Assembly (NCBI RefSeq): GCF_004348525.1
Contig: NZ_SMKG01000007.1
Location: 16,880 to 80,879, forward strand
From: Micromonospora sp. 15K316
GTDB lineage: Bacteria > Actinomycetota > Actinomycetes > Mycobacteriales > Micromonosporaceae
DNA: 64,000 nucleotides
Direction of reading: 5' to 3'
Position 1 is the stretch's first letter. Each line of letters opens with the position of its first letter. A program made the position numbers and the translations under genes. Of the stretch, positions 1 to 8,014 are shown in pieces. The notes below the pieces were generated by a model. It was not told the DNA's origin. It did no database searches and worked only from the letters and a program-made list of their open reading frames with translations.

Positions 1-1
1 C

Positions 2-535
2 GGCGAGGGCGCGGGTGTCCTCGTCCTGGAGCGGGCCGATCACGCGGCTGCCCGTGGGGCCCGCGTGTACGCCCGGGTGGCCGGCGCCGGCATCACCTCC
101 GACGCGTTCGACATCGTCCAGCCGCACAACGAGGGCGAGGGCGCGATCCGGGCGATCTCGAAGGCGATCGCCGACTCGGGTGTCGCCAAGCAGGACATCG
201 TGCACGTCAACGCGCACGCCACGTCGACCCCGATCGGCGACATGCTGGAGATCGGCGCGCTGCGCAAGGCGCTCGGCGACCACCCGGTGCTCTCCGCGAC
301 CAAGTCGATGACCGGGCACCTGCTCGGCGCGGCCGGCGCGCTCGAGTCGATCGCCACCATTCTCGCCATCCGCGACGGTGTCGTCCCGCCGACGATCAAC
401 CTCGACGACCCGGACGAGGCCCTCACCCTGGACGTGGCCGCGCACAAGGCGCGCACCATGGAGATCCCCGCCGCGCTGAACAACGCGTTCGGCTTCGGTG
501 GACACAACGTGGCGCTCGTCTTCACGCGGGCCTGA
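2..535 (+). CDS. fabF: 3-oxoacyl-ACP synthase II (KAS II), C-terminal part
   Basis: The reading frame is open from the first bases of the window, so the 5' end lies outside. The visible 177 codons are the C-terminal half of a thiolase-fold condensing enzyme. HVNAHATSTPIGD carries the first catalytic His, SATKSMTGHLLGAAG carries the conserved Lys and second catalytic His, and NNAFGFGGHNVALVF is the typical KAS C-terminal block. The nucleophilic Cys would be upstream of the window. KAS II elongates acyl-ACP with malonyl-ACP in type II fatty acid synthesis in the cytosol. A strong hairpin follows the stop, so this is probably the last gene of a fab operon. A type II polyketide KS is less likely because no KS-beta or ACP gene follows. 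Confidence 0.93.
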   Translation, partial: GEGAGVLVLERADHAAARGARVYARVAGAGITSDAFDIVQPHNEGEGAIRAISKAIADSGVAKQDIVHVNAHATSTPIGDMLEIGALRKALGDHPVLSATKSMTGHLLGAAGALESIATILAIRDGVVPPTINLDDPDEALTLDVAAHKARTMEIPAALNNAFGFGGHNVALVFTRA

Positions 536-593
536 GCAGAGTCCGGGCGCCAAGCGCCCACCGCGACACCCCCGGTAACGACTGGTACCCGTC

Positions 594-624
594 GAGGGCC
601 CGCGCTCAGTGAGCGCGGGCCCTC
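594..624. terminator. Hairpin terminator after fabF
   Basis: A perfect 14-bp GC-rich stem (594-607 with 611-624) closes a 3-base AGT loop, followed by a short pyrimidine stretch. It lies between the stop of fabF and the stop of the oppositely oriented 72-aa gene, so it can serve both. Confidence 0.8.
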
Positions 625-632
625 TCCCGTCG

Positions 633-851
633 TCAGCCCTGGTTGCGCGGGTGTCGCCGCGCGGTCCGCTCGTTGCCTCGACGGTAGTTGCCGGTCCACC
701 GCGCCATCACCGGCTGCGGGTCGTCGCCGACCTCGGCGAGGAACCTCGCGGCCCGACCGCCGCGCAGGGTGGCGGCGGCCCGCCCGTGGTGCCAGATCAC
801 CACGGTGCCGTCGGCCCGTTCGACGTACCGGAATCCCTGCGCCTGCGCCAT
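633..851 (-). CDS. Small conserved actinobacterial protein, function unknown
   Basis: A 72-aa protein beginning MAQAQGFRYVERADGTVV. The frame could be extended to 1016, but that extension runs across the MerR dyad and into the divergent gene, so the internal ATG at 851 is preferred. The N-terminal half looks like a small beta-sheet module (FRYVERADGTVVIWHHG) and the C-terminus is basic and Arg-rich. I do not recognise a family. It is divergent from the MerR-type gene at 946 and shares the operator-like dyad at 913-929, so it could be that regulator's target; this is inference. Confidence 0.55.
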   Translation of the reverse strand: MAQAQGFRYVERADGTVVIWHHGRAAATLRGGRAARFLAEVGDDPQPVMARWTGNYRRGNERTARRHPRNQG

Positions 852-907
852 CCGGTGAGGGTGCCAGGACACCCCGGAGGGCGCGACCCGATTCTCCGCC
901 GGTCGGG

Positions 908-929
908 TTGACTCTCCAGTGGCTGGAGA
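908..929 (+). promoter_or_regulatory. MerR-type operator dyad
   Basis: A perfect 7+7 inverted repeat with a 3-base spacer (TCTCCAG at 913-919, CTGGAGA at 923-929) sits directly after a TTGACT -35-like box at 908-913. This is the layout of MerR-family operators, which lie between -35 and -10. It lies 17 bases before the GTG of the MerR-type gene and 61 bases before the divergent 72-aa gene. Confidence 0.65.
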
Positions 930-945
930 CGGGAGGCTGACCGCT

Positions 946-1845
946 GTGAACGACCGCACCGACCTGCTCGGCATCGGGGAACTCGCCCGCCGGACCGGTC
1001 TCACCGTCCGGACCATCCGGTTCTGGTCCGACCTGGGGCTGCTGCCGCCGACCGCCCGTTCGGCAGCCGGCTACCGGCGCTACGACGCGGCCGCGGTGGC
1101 CCGGCTGGAGCTGCTGAGCAGCCTGCGGGAACTGGGCATCGGTCTGGACGACGTGCGCCGGATCCTGGACCGGCAGGCGAGCGTGCAGGACGTGGCGCGG
1201 GCGCACCTGCGGGCGACGGACGCGGAAATCCGTACGCTGCGACTGCGCCGGGCGGTGCTGCGGTCGGTCACCCGACGTGGCAGTACGACCGAGGAGTTGA
1301 GACTCATGAACGACCTGGCCCGGCTCTCCGCGCGGGAGCGGCAGCAGATCATCGACGACTTCGTGGCCGAGGTGTTCGCCGACGTGGACGGCCCCCCGGC
1401 CGGGCTGGCGCAGGCCATGCGGGCACTCCCCGCGGAACTGCCCGACGAGCCCACCGACGAGGAGGTGGACGCCTGGCTGGAGCTGGCCGAACTGGTCGCC
1501 GACCCGGACTTCCGCCGCCGGGTACGCGAGATGGCGGTGGCCGGGACGACCGACGAGCCGCCGCCACCGCCGGAGCCGATGACGAGACTCGAACTGGCCC
1601 GGGCGGCCCTGACGGCCGGGATCGAGCCGGCCTCGCCGGAGGGGCAGGCGGTGCTCGACGAGCTGGTGGACCCGTCGCTCACCCCGCAGGGGCGGCGGGA
1701 GCTGGCCGACGCTCTCGCCACCTTCACCGACCGGCGCGTCGAGCGGTACTGGCAGCTGATCGGGGTGCTCAACGGCCGGGAGCAGTTCCCGCCCGCCGTA
1801 CCGCCGGTGGAGTGGCTGATCGCGGCGCTGCGCACGCCGCGTTGA
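946..1845 (+). CDS. MerR-family transcriptional regulator
   Basis: A 299-aa protein. The N-terminal 70 residues are a MerR winged helix (IGELARRTGLTVRTIRFW, then the GYRRYD wing), followed by the usual coiled-coil dimer helix with RILDRQ. About 200 further residues form an acidic, helical effector domain with a PPPPPE linker and no Cys cluster, so a metal sensor is unlikely. The start at GTG 946 is chosen because GGGAGG lies nine bases upstream. An upstream in-frame GTG at 919 would fall inside the operator dyad. The dyad at 913-929 suggests autoregulation and control of the divergent 72-aa gene. The ligand is unknown. Confidence 0.85.
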   Translation: MNDRTDLLGIGELARRTGLTVRTIRFWSDLGLLPPTARSAAGYRRYDAAAVARLELLSSLRELGIGLDDVRRILDRQASVQDVARAHLRATDAEIRTLRLRRAVLRSVTRRGSTTEELRLMNDLARLSARERQQIIDDFVAEVFADVDGPPAGLAQAMRALPAELPDEPTDEEVDAWLELAELVADPDFRRRVREMAVAGTTDEPPPPPEPMTRLELARAALTAGIEPASPEGQAVLDELVDPSLTPQGRRELADALATFTDRRVERYWQLIGVLNGREQFPPAVPPVEWLIAALRTPR

Positions 1846-1883
1846 CGGCCCGGCGGACGCGCCGCCGGCGGTTCGCCTTCCCG

Positions 1884-1914
1884 TTGCTCAGGCGTCGAAT
1901 CGAATGGCTACGAT
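1884..1914 (+). promoter_or_regulatory. Promoter of leaderless twin-RCK gene
   Basis: TTGCTC at 1884-1889 and TACGAT at 1909-1914 are separated by 19 bases. TACGAT ends six bases before the GTG at 1921, the spacing of a leaderless actinobacterial transcript. No Shine-Dalgarno sequence is visible. Confidence 0.55.
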
Positions 1915-1920
1915 GCCGGC

Positions 1921-3753
1921 GTGTCCGACGACACCAGACCGGCGTCCGAGCCCAGCGGACAGCGGTTCGTGGTGTGCGGCGACGGCGCCCTGGCCCGCCG
2001 TCTGGTCGGGGAGCTCGTCGACCGGTACGGGGTGCGGGTCACGGTGGTGCTGCCGTCGCTGAACGACAACCACGCCCCCGACATCGCGGAGTTCGGGCCG
2101 CAGACCGGCCGGCCTGAGCTGCGGCCGGAGGTCCTGGTGGCCCGGCGGCTGACCGTGGAGGTGCTGCAACGCGCCGGGGTGGCACAGGCGGCGGCGGTGG
2201 CGTTGGTCGCCGACGACGACGTCACCAACGTGGACGGCGCGATGATCGTCCGTGAGCTGAACCCGGACGTACGGTTGGTGGTCCGGCTGTTCAACCCGGT
2301 GCTCGGCGAGGGTGTCGCCACCATGCTGGGCGACTGCGCCGTCCTCTCCGGCTCCGAGATCGCCGCCCCGGCGTTCGTGGCCGCCACGCTGGGCGACGAG
2401 GCCCCGGCGTACCTGCGACTGCCCGACGACGAGCTCGTCCGGGTGGCCGATCGGCGCACCCTCGACGAGGCCGCCGAGATCGTCTGCGGGCTGGCGTACA
2501 CCGGTGGGCCGGAGCCGGTGCGGCTGCCGGCGGACGAGGCCGAGGCGGACCTGGTCCTCGTCCGGACGTACGGGCGGCCCCGCGCCGAGCCGCCACCGCG
2601 ACGCCGGCCACGTCTGCTGCGCAGCACCGCGCTGGTCCTCGGGCGCAACCTGCGGTTGGCCCTGGCCGGTATGGCCCTGCTCTTCGCGGCCGCCGGCGCG
2701 GTGCTCGCGTACGCCCGTGGTCTGGCCCCGGCCGAGGCGGCCTACGTCGTGCTGCTCACCGCGCTCGGCGGCGCCGAGGCCGATCCGGCGGCCCCGCTCG
2801 CCGAGAAGGTGACCGCCGTCGTACTGGTGATCGCGGGTGTCGCCATCGTCCCCACGGTCACCGCGCTGGTCGTCGACGCGCTCGTGCACGCCCGGCTCAA
2901 GGTGGCCGCGGGCGGGCTCGTCGACGCGGTCGCCGGGCACGTGATCGTGGTCGGCCTGGGCAACATCGGCACCCGGGTGCTCCAGGAGCTGCACTCGTCG
3001 GGCCTGCCGGTGGTCGGCGTCGACCGGGCGGAGTCGGCGCGCGGGGTGGCCGTCGGGCGCGAGCTGGGGCTGCCCGTGATCATCGGGGACGCGACGAGTC
3101 CGGAGACGCTGCGCGCCGCGTCGGTGCAGACCTGCCGGGCGCTGGTGGTGCTCACCAGTGACGACGTGACGAACCTGGAGACCGCGCTGTCGGGTCGCTC
3201 GGCGCACGCCGCGGCCCGGGCCGCCACCGGTCGCCCGGGCGGATCGCCGCGGGTGGTGCTCCGGCTCTTCGACGACGGCTTCGCCCAGCGGGTGCAGCGG
3301 AGCTTCGGCCTGACCCACTCGCGCAGCGTGTCGTACCTCGCGGCACCGGCGTTCGCGGCCGCCATGATGGGTCGGGAGGTGATCGACACCATCTCGATCG
3401 GCCGCCATCTGCTGCTCGTCGCCGAACTCCCGGTCGGCGCGGGCTCAGATCTGGAGGGCCGGTTCTGCCCCGACCTCTCGCGGCCCGGCGAGGTCCGGGT
3501 GATCGCGATGCGTACCGGCCGGGCCGGGCAGACCATCTGGTCGTTGCCGGGACGACGCCCGCTGGTCCGCACCGACCGGCTCGTCGTGGTGGCGACCCGG
3601 GCCGGTCTCGCCGCGCTGCTCCCCCGGGCGGTACCGAGCGCCGACCCGCCCGCGCTGGTCGAGCCGCCGCCGTTGCGCCTGCTCGCCGCGCGGGCCCCGG
3701 GCCGACCGGCGGAGCACCCCGATCCGGACGCCCCGGGCCGTACGGAGCCCTGA
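1921..3753 (+). CDS. Twin-RCK (TrkA-N) membrane protein, ion-channel-like
   Basis: A 610-aa protein. Residues about 14-130 form a first Rossmann RCK/TrkA-N domain (FVVCGDGALARRLV). About 240-320 hold membrane segments (LALAGMALLFAAAGAVLAY and VVLVIAGVAIVPTVTALVV). A second RCK starts near 339 (HVIVVGLGNIGTRVL). The order RCK, membrane, RCK resembles ligand-gated K+ transport proteins, which bind NAD(H) or nucleotides on RCK domains at the inner face of the membrane. The segment where a TVGYGD filter would sit reads VVLLTALGGAEAD, so a classical K+ filter is absent; it may gate another ion or be a non-conducting sensor. The GTG start is leaderless (TACGAT box six bases upstream). It converges with the GH3 gene, five bases apart. 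Confidence 0.75.
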   Translation: MSDDTRPASEPSGQRFVVCGDGALARRLVGELVDRYGVRVTVVLPSLNDNHAPDIAEFGPQTGRPELRPEVLVARRLTVEVLQRAGVAQAAAVALVADDDVTNVDGAMIVRELNPDVRLVVRLFNPVLGEGVATMLGDCAVLSGSEIAAPAFVAATLGDEAPAYLRLPDDELVRVADRRTLDEAAEIVCGLAYTGGPEPVRLPADEAEADLVLVRTYGRPRAEPPPRRRPRLLRSTALVLGRNLRLALAGMALLFAAAGAVLAYARGLAPAEAAYVVLLTALGGAEADPAAPLAEKVTAVVLVIAGVAIVPTVTALVVDALVHARLKVAAGGLVDAVAGHVIVVGLGNIGTRVLQELHSSGLPVVGVDRAESARGVAVGRELGLPVIIGDATSPETLRAASVQTCRALVVLTSDDVTNLETALSGRSAHAAARAATGRPGGSPRVVLRLFDDGFAQRVQRSFGLTHSRSVSYLAAPAFAAAMMGREVIDTISIGRHLLLVAELPVGAGSDLEGRFCPDLSRPGEVRVIAMRTGRAGQTIWSLPGRRPLVRTDRLVVVATRAGLAALLPRAVPSADPPALVEPPPLRLLAARAPGRPAEHPDPDAPGRTEP

Positions 3754-3758
3754 GCGGG

Positions 3759-5465
3759 TCAGCTGTCGCAGGTGGTGGCGGGTAGGCCGGTCACCTTGAC
3801 CGGGGAACGACCGCCGGGGCGGGCCTTGCCGGCGAGCACCGCCGCCAGCCCGTTCATGGCCGCCCGGCTGGACGAGTAGGTCGCCAGCAACGTCGGCGAC
3901 GTGGCCTTGGCCAGCACGTACGGGGTGTCCATGGCGACCGTCACGGCGGCGTCGGCGCGCAGGTCGCCGGTGCCGTCGCCGTAGCCGACCAGGTGCACCA
4001 CGGTGCCGCCCTCGGGCACCACCCGCACCCCGGCCGCCTTCAGCGCGTCGGTCAGCAGCGCCCGGGTGTGGTCCCGACCGTCGGAGGAGGTGACGGTGAC
4101 CGGCCCGGTGACCGGGGTGGTGCCGCAGGAGCCCCGCAGGACCGTCACCGCCGCGGCGGCGAGCGCGTCGGCCGCCGCGCGGTGCGCCGGGTCGTCGAGC
4201 GTCGACATGTCGGGCGCCGCCGTACCGGCCAGCCGGAACTTCATGGTCAGCACCCGGGTCACCGCGTCGAGGAGCCGGGCCCGGGGCAGCGATCCGTCGC
4301 GCAGCGCGGCGAGCAGCCCGTCGTACGCCTGGCCGACGTTCGGGGTCATCAGGATGAGGTCGTTGCCGGCGTTGAGGGCACGCACGGCGGCCTCCCCGGG
4401 TGACCAGCGCTTGGCCGGCGCCATGTTCATGCCGTCGGTGATCACGACACCCTGGAAACCGAGCTGGCCGCGGAGCACGTCGGTGAGGAGCTTGTGCGAG
4501 AAGGTCGCCGGCGTGCCGGGGTCGACCGACCGGGCGTCGAGGTGGGCGGACATCACCGCCATGGTGCCCGCGTCGATGCCCGCCTTGAAGGGCGGCCACG
4601 CCTCGGCCTCCAGCTTCGCCCGCGGCTGGGTGAGCACCGGCAGCTCCTTGTGGGAGTCGTCGGCGCTGTGCCCGTGCCCGGGGAAGTGCTTCAGGGTGGC
4701 CGCCACCCCCGCGCTCTGCAGGCCCCGGACGGCGGCGCCCACCTGCGGCGAGACGCGCTCCTGGTCGGCGCCGAACGAGCGGGATCCGATCACGGTGCTG
4801 CGGGTGGCGAGCACGTCGGCGACGGGCGCGAAGTCCAGGTTGATGCCGAGCGCGGCCAGTTCGCTGCCGGCGGCCCGCCAGGCCGCCTCGGTCAGCGCCG
4901 GGTCACCCGCCGCCCCGGCGGCCAGGGCGCTGGGCAGCGCGGTCACCCGGTCGGTGATCCGGGTCACCACGCCGTACTCCTGGTCGGTGCCGATCAGGAA
5001 CGGCGCGGCGCCGGTGGGCAGCCCGGCCGCCGCGTCGCGCAGCCCCGTGGTCAGCTTCCGGACCTGGTCCGCGCTGTCGACGTTGGTGGTCTCCTGGTTG
5101 CCCTGGGTCGGGTCGTCGGCGCTGAAGCCGACCAGGATCAGCCCGCCGAGGCGGTACTTGGCGATCATCTCGGCGGGGGTGTCCACCCCGGCGAGCCCCT
5201 GGTTGCCGGCGGCCGAGCCGGCCGAGACCTCGGTGGCCGCGTTGCCGTAGGCGTACGGCATCAGCACCTGCCCGACGAGGTCCTCGTCCGCCAGGGTCAC
5301 GGCCAGGGCGGTGGCGCGGGCCGCCGGGTCGCTGGCCTGCGGCGTCGACGGGGCCGACGGGGCCGCAGGGGAGGACGGGCGCTCCGCGGACCCCGAGCAA
5401 CCGGCGAGGAGCAGGGCGGTCAGGGCTGTGGCGGCGACGACGGCGCGGTGGGGGCGAATGGACAC
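3759..5465 (-). CDS. GH3 beta-N-acetylhexosaminidase-like lipoprotein (NagZ/LpqI type)
   Basis: A 568-aa protein. The N-terminus has a basic region, a hydrophobic stretch and the lipobox LLLAGC near residue 23, so it should be an exported, membrane-anchored lipoprotein. The glycoside hydrolase family 3 N-terminal barrel is clear: ATLKHFPGHGHSADDSH is the NagZ loop with its Asp/His general acid pair, and GVVITDGMNM carries the nucleophile Asp. A C-terminal alpha/beta domain of about 170 residues follows. Family members remove GlcNAc from muropeptides, so a role in peptidoglycan turnover outside the membrane is likely. It is a single gene converging with the RCK protein gene; the Pro/Ser-rich linker after the Cys is a typical surface tether. 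Confidence 0.88.
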   Translation of the reverse strand: MSIRPHRAVVAATALTALLLAGCSGSAERPSSPAAPSAPSTPQASDPAARATALAVTLADEDLVGQVLMPYAYGNAATEVSAGSAAGNQGLAGVDTPAEMIAKYRLGGLILVGFSADDPTQGNQETTNVDSADQVRKLTTGLRDAAAGLPTGAAPFLIGTDQEYGVVTRITDRVTALPSALAAGAAGDPALTEAAWRAAGSELAALGINLDFAPVADVLATRSTVIGSRSFGADQERVSPQVGAAVRGLQSAGVAATLKHFPGHGHSADDSHKELPVLTQPRAKLEAEAWPPFKAGIDAGTMAVMSAHLDARSVDPGTPATFSHKLLTDVLRGQLGFQGVVITDGMNMAPAKRWSPGEAAVRALNAGNDLILMTPNVGQAYDGLLAALRDGSLPRARLLDAVTRVLTMKFRLAGTAAPDMSTLDDPAHRAAADALAAAAVTVLRGSCGTTPVTGPVTVTSSDGRDHTRALLTDALKAAGVRVVPEGGTVVHLVGYGDGTGDLRADAAVTVAMDTPYVLAKATSPTLLATYSSSRAAMNGLAAVLAGKARPGGRSPVKVTGLPATTCDS

Positions 5466-5571
5466 GCCGCCTATCCCACCAGTTCACCGCGTATCGGGGC
5501 AACTCGGCCCAGCCGCCGCCGACCCGCACCGACCGCCGCCGGCACCAGGAGGTACGCGCCGCAGCGGCCCG

Positions 5572-6063
5572 TCAGCCGACCCGGGTGAGCAGGGTCACCG
5601 GCGCGCCGTCGCCGGCGTAGCGGTAGGGCTCCAGCTCCGCGTCCCACGCCGTGCCGAGCGCCTTCTCGATCGCGTGCGTGATCGCCTCCGGCGCACGGGC
5701 GGTGGCCAGGATGCTGCGCAGCCGGTCCTCGCCCAACTGGATGTCGCCGGCCGCACCGACCGTGGCGCGGAAGAGGCCCCGCCCCGGCACGTGCATGAAG
5801 CGCTCACCGTCGGTGCCGGGACTCGGCTCCTCGGTCACCTCGAAACGGATCATGGGCCACTGCCGGAGGGCAGCAGCCAGTTCGGCGCCCGTCCCCGGAC
5901 GGCCGGTCCACCCGCACTCGGCCCGGCGGGCGCCGGGATCGACGGGCTGTGCGGTCCACTGCAGGTCGACCGGCGCGGCTAGGACGCGCGCGATCGCCCA
6001 CTCGACGTGCGAGCACACGGCGAGCGGGGTCGAGTGGACGTATACGACGCCACGCGTTGGCAC
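5572..6063 (-). CDS. DUF3145 family protein
   Basis: A 163-aa protein beginning MPTRGVVYVHSTPLAVC (GTG start), the hallmark N-terminus of DUF3145, which is widespread in Actinobacteria and has no known function. The length matches the family. GGGAGG lies nine bases upstream of the GTG. Repeated HVEWA, RFEVTEEPSPGTDGERFMHVPG and GDIQLGEDRL segments suggest a mixed alpha/beta fold without membrane segments. It is monocistronic and divergent from the 109-aa gene at 6383. Confidence 0.85.
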   Translation of the reverse strand: MPTRGVVYVHSTPLAVCSHVEWAIARVLAAPVDLQWTAQPVDPGARRAECGWTGRPGTGAELAAALRQWPMIRFEVTEEPSPGTDGERFMHVPGRGLFRATVGAAGDIQLGEDRLRSILATARAPEAITHAIEKALGTAWDAELEPYRYAGDGAPVTLLTRVG

Positions 6064-6382
6064 GGTGACCTCCCGGAGAGCGAGGTGCGTCTTCCCCTAC
6101 GACCTCGACCACCCGAGTGGTTCCTGCGACACATGATGACTCCTGTGACGCATGGTGCGCCAGGGAATCGGAAAATTCACCGGGAAGAGCCGCCGGAATA
6201 GCCGCAAGGGTGGTGGCCGTTGGAACCCACGACGCCGCGATGACCAGCCAGGGATCGTGGTCGTGTACAGTTCCATCGGCGGCTTGTGCCGCGCACGTCT
6301 TCTGCGGGCCCATCCATCCGGAGTCGTCCGCACAGCCCCCGGACGTTCCAGTCCTCCCGTACGTCTTGCAAGGAGTACCTCC
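6064..6382. other. Divergent intergenic region
   Basis: About 320 bases between the DUF3145 gene and the 109-aa gene. It is less GC-rich than its surroundings around 6165-6200. A TACAGT box near 6263 could be the -10 of the rightward gene, giving a leader of roughly 110 bases. No convincing ORF or RNA gene was seen. Confidence 0.4.
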
Positions 6383-6712
6383 GTGGCGAGCAACACCTCT
6401 AAGACCGCGCGCGCGTCCGTCCGGGCCGGCCAGGCTGGCCAGGGTGGCGCCCTCAGCGTGCTGGGCGAGTTCAAGTACCTCATCCCGCTCAACGGCGGCA
6501 AGCACGCCTACGTGCGGAACCTGACCAACGGCAAGACCGCCCACCTGCGTACCGACTCCGAGGCCTTCGTCGAGGAGATCCGGACGCTGGCGGCCGCGGG
6601 CCACGCCACCAAGATCCGCGCCGAGCTGAACATGCTGGCCGAGGCGCACCCCGGTGACGGCTGGGACGCGACCGAGAAGCGCCTGGTCGAGGCCGGCGTC
6701 TTCGAGGGCTGA
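6383..6712 (+). CDS. Conserved small soluble protein, function unknown
   Basis: A 109-aa protein (MASNTSKTARASVRAG at the N-terminus; ends KRLVEAGVFEG). The GTG start at 6383 is supported by AAGGAG at 6370-6375. The first 30 residues look disordered and Ala/Ser/Gly-rich. The rest is a compact alpha/beta domain with GKHAYVRNLTNGKTAHLRTDSEAFVEEI, without Cys, metal motif or membrane segment. A strong terminator follows at 6736-6765, so it is transcribed alone. I do not recognise a family with a function. Confidence 0.7.
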   Translation: MASNTSKTARASVRAGQAGQGGALSVLGEFKYLIPLNGGKHAYVRNLTNGKTAHLRTDSEAFVEEIRTLAAAGHATKIRAELNMLAEAHPGDGWDATEKRLVEAGVFEG

Positions 6713-6735
6713 GCCCTCCCGCCGCGCAACACGTG

Positions 6736-6765
6736 ACCGCCCGCCGGGACTTCCCGGCGGGCGGT
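6736..6765 (+). terminator. Hairpin terminator
   Basis: A 14-bp perfect GC-rich stem (6736-6749 with 6752-6765) lies 24 bases after the stop of the 109-aa gene and is followed by TTCTG. Confidence 0.75.
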
Positions 6766-6949
6766 TCTGCGTCTGCGGCCCCGGCCGGCCCCGTCCCCAC
6801 CGGGCCACCGGCAGCCTCCTGCTCGACAGGCGCCGGCCGCCGGCCGCCGGATCTTCCCGCCCCGAGGGTTGGCGTGGTGTCATGGCGGGTAGCCGGTGTT
6901 ACCACCGGGTACCCCGGTGGCGGGATCCACGCGGCCCGGGGAGGCGGCG

Positions 6950-7888
6950 ATGCCGGAGCAGTCCGAGGTGCGCCTGACCGACGGCGTGCGCCTGCACGTC
7001 GAGACGTCCGGGCCGGCCGATGCCGAGGTCACGGTGATCCTGCTGCACGGCTGGACGCTGGACGCCCGGAGCTGGCATCGGCAGCTCACCGCGCTGGACG
7101 AGGCGGTCGGCACGGCGGTACGGCTGGTCGCGTACGACGCGCGCGGCCACGGCCGCTCCAGCTGCATGCCGCTGCGTACGGCCACCCTGGCCCAGCTCGG
7201 TGACGACCTCGCCGCGGTGATCGAGGCGACCGCCCCGACCGGTCGCGTCGTCCTGGTCGGGCACTCGATGGGCGGGATGACGATCATGGAGTACGCGCAC
7301 CGGCATCCCGAGCACTTCGCGGCGCGTACGGCCGGCCTCGCCTTCGTCTCGACCACCGCCGAGGGGCACACGCACACCGTCTACGGACTCTCGTCCCGCA
7401 TCGCCCGGCTCATCCGGCTCGCCGAGACCACCGGCGCCGGCGTACTGGCCCGCTGCGGATCGTGGCGGCCGCCACTGCCGCTGCTGCGGGCGCTGCGCCC
7501 GAGCATCCGGTGGCTGCTCTTCGGCGAGGAGTGCGACCCGGCCGACATCCGGCTGGTCACCTCGTCGGTGGCGCGCGCCACGCTCCGCTCGATCGGCGGG
7601 TTCCGCGCCTCCATCGGGGCACAGCACCGCCTGGACACCCTCGCCCAACTGGCCCACCTGCCGGCAGCCGCCCTCGTCGGGGACCGGGACCGGCTCACCC
7701 CGCCCCCGTGCGCCGAGTCGATCGCGGCCGTGCTGCCGAACACCGAGCTGACCGTCTGCCCCGGTGCCGGGCACATGCTGATGATGGAGCGCCCCGACGA
7801 GGTGAACGCCGCGCTGCTCGGGGTGGTCCGCCAGGTACTGGGCGGGCCGCGGCCCGCCGGGCGACTCGCGCCCGCCACCCCGGCCTGA
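6950..7888 (+). CDS. Alpha/beta hydrolase
   Basis: A 312-aa protein. The oxyanion-hole motif LLHGWTLDARSW is near residue 30, the nucleophile elbow GHSMGG near 105, the acid Asp in VGDRDRLTPP and the catalytic His in PGAGHMLMMERP near the C-terminus. All three catalytic residues are present. The ATG at 6950 is chosen because GGGGAGG lies six bases upstream; the upstream GTG/ATG extension lacks a ribosome site. The family covers esterases, lipases, epoxide hydrolases and haloperoxidases, and no specific substrate can be assigned. It appears cytosolic (no signal peptide). The helicase gene follows after about 125 bases. Confidence 0.85.
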   Translation: MPEQSEVRLTDGVRLHVETSGPADAEVTVILLHGWTLDARSWHRQLTALDEAVGTAVRLVAYDARGHGRSSCMPLRTATLAQLGDDLAAVIEATAPTGRVVLVGHSMGGMTIMEYAHRHPEHFAARTAGLAFVSTTAEGHTHTVYGLSSRIARLIRLAETTGAGVLARCGSWRPPLPLLRALRPSIRWLLFGEECDPADIRLVTSSVARATLRSIGGFRASIGAQHRLDTLAQLAHLPAAALVGDRDRLTPPPCAESIAAVLPNTELTVCPGAGHMLMMERPDEVNAALLGVVRQVLGGPRPAGRLAPATPA

Positions 7889-8014
7889 CGAGGGGCGACG
7901 GCGCACCTGGCGACGCGGCGCCACCGGTCGGGGCCGTACCCTCGTTCGGTTGGCCCGGCGTGCGGCCCGTGGTCTACCACGGTGCCCGCCGCCGGCGAGG
8001 GATCAGGAGCGAGC

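Noticed and set aside
2..535. Polyketide synthase gene
   Set aside because: A lone KAS II with a terminator and no neighbouring KS-beta, ACP or modular domains fits fatty acid synthesis.
1888..3408. Long minus-strand frame opposite the RCK gene
   Set aside because: A GC-bias shadow with His/Arg-rich, low-complexity translation.
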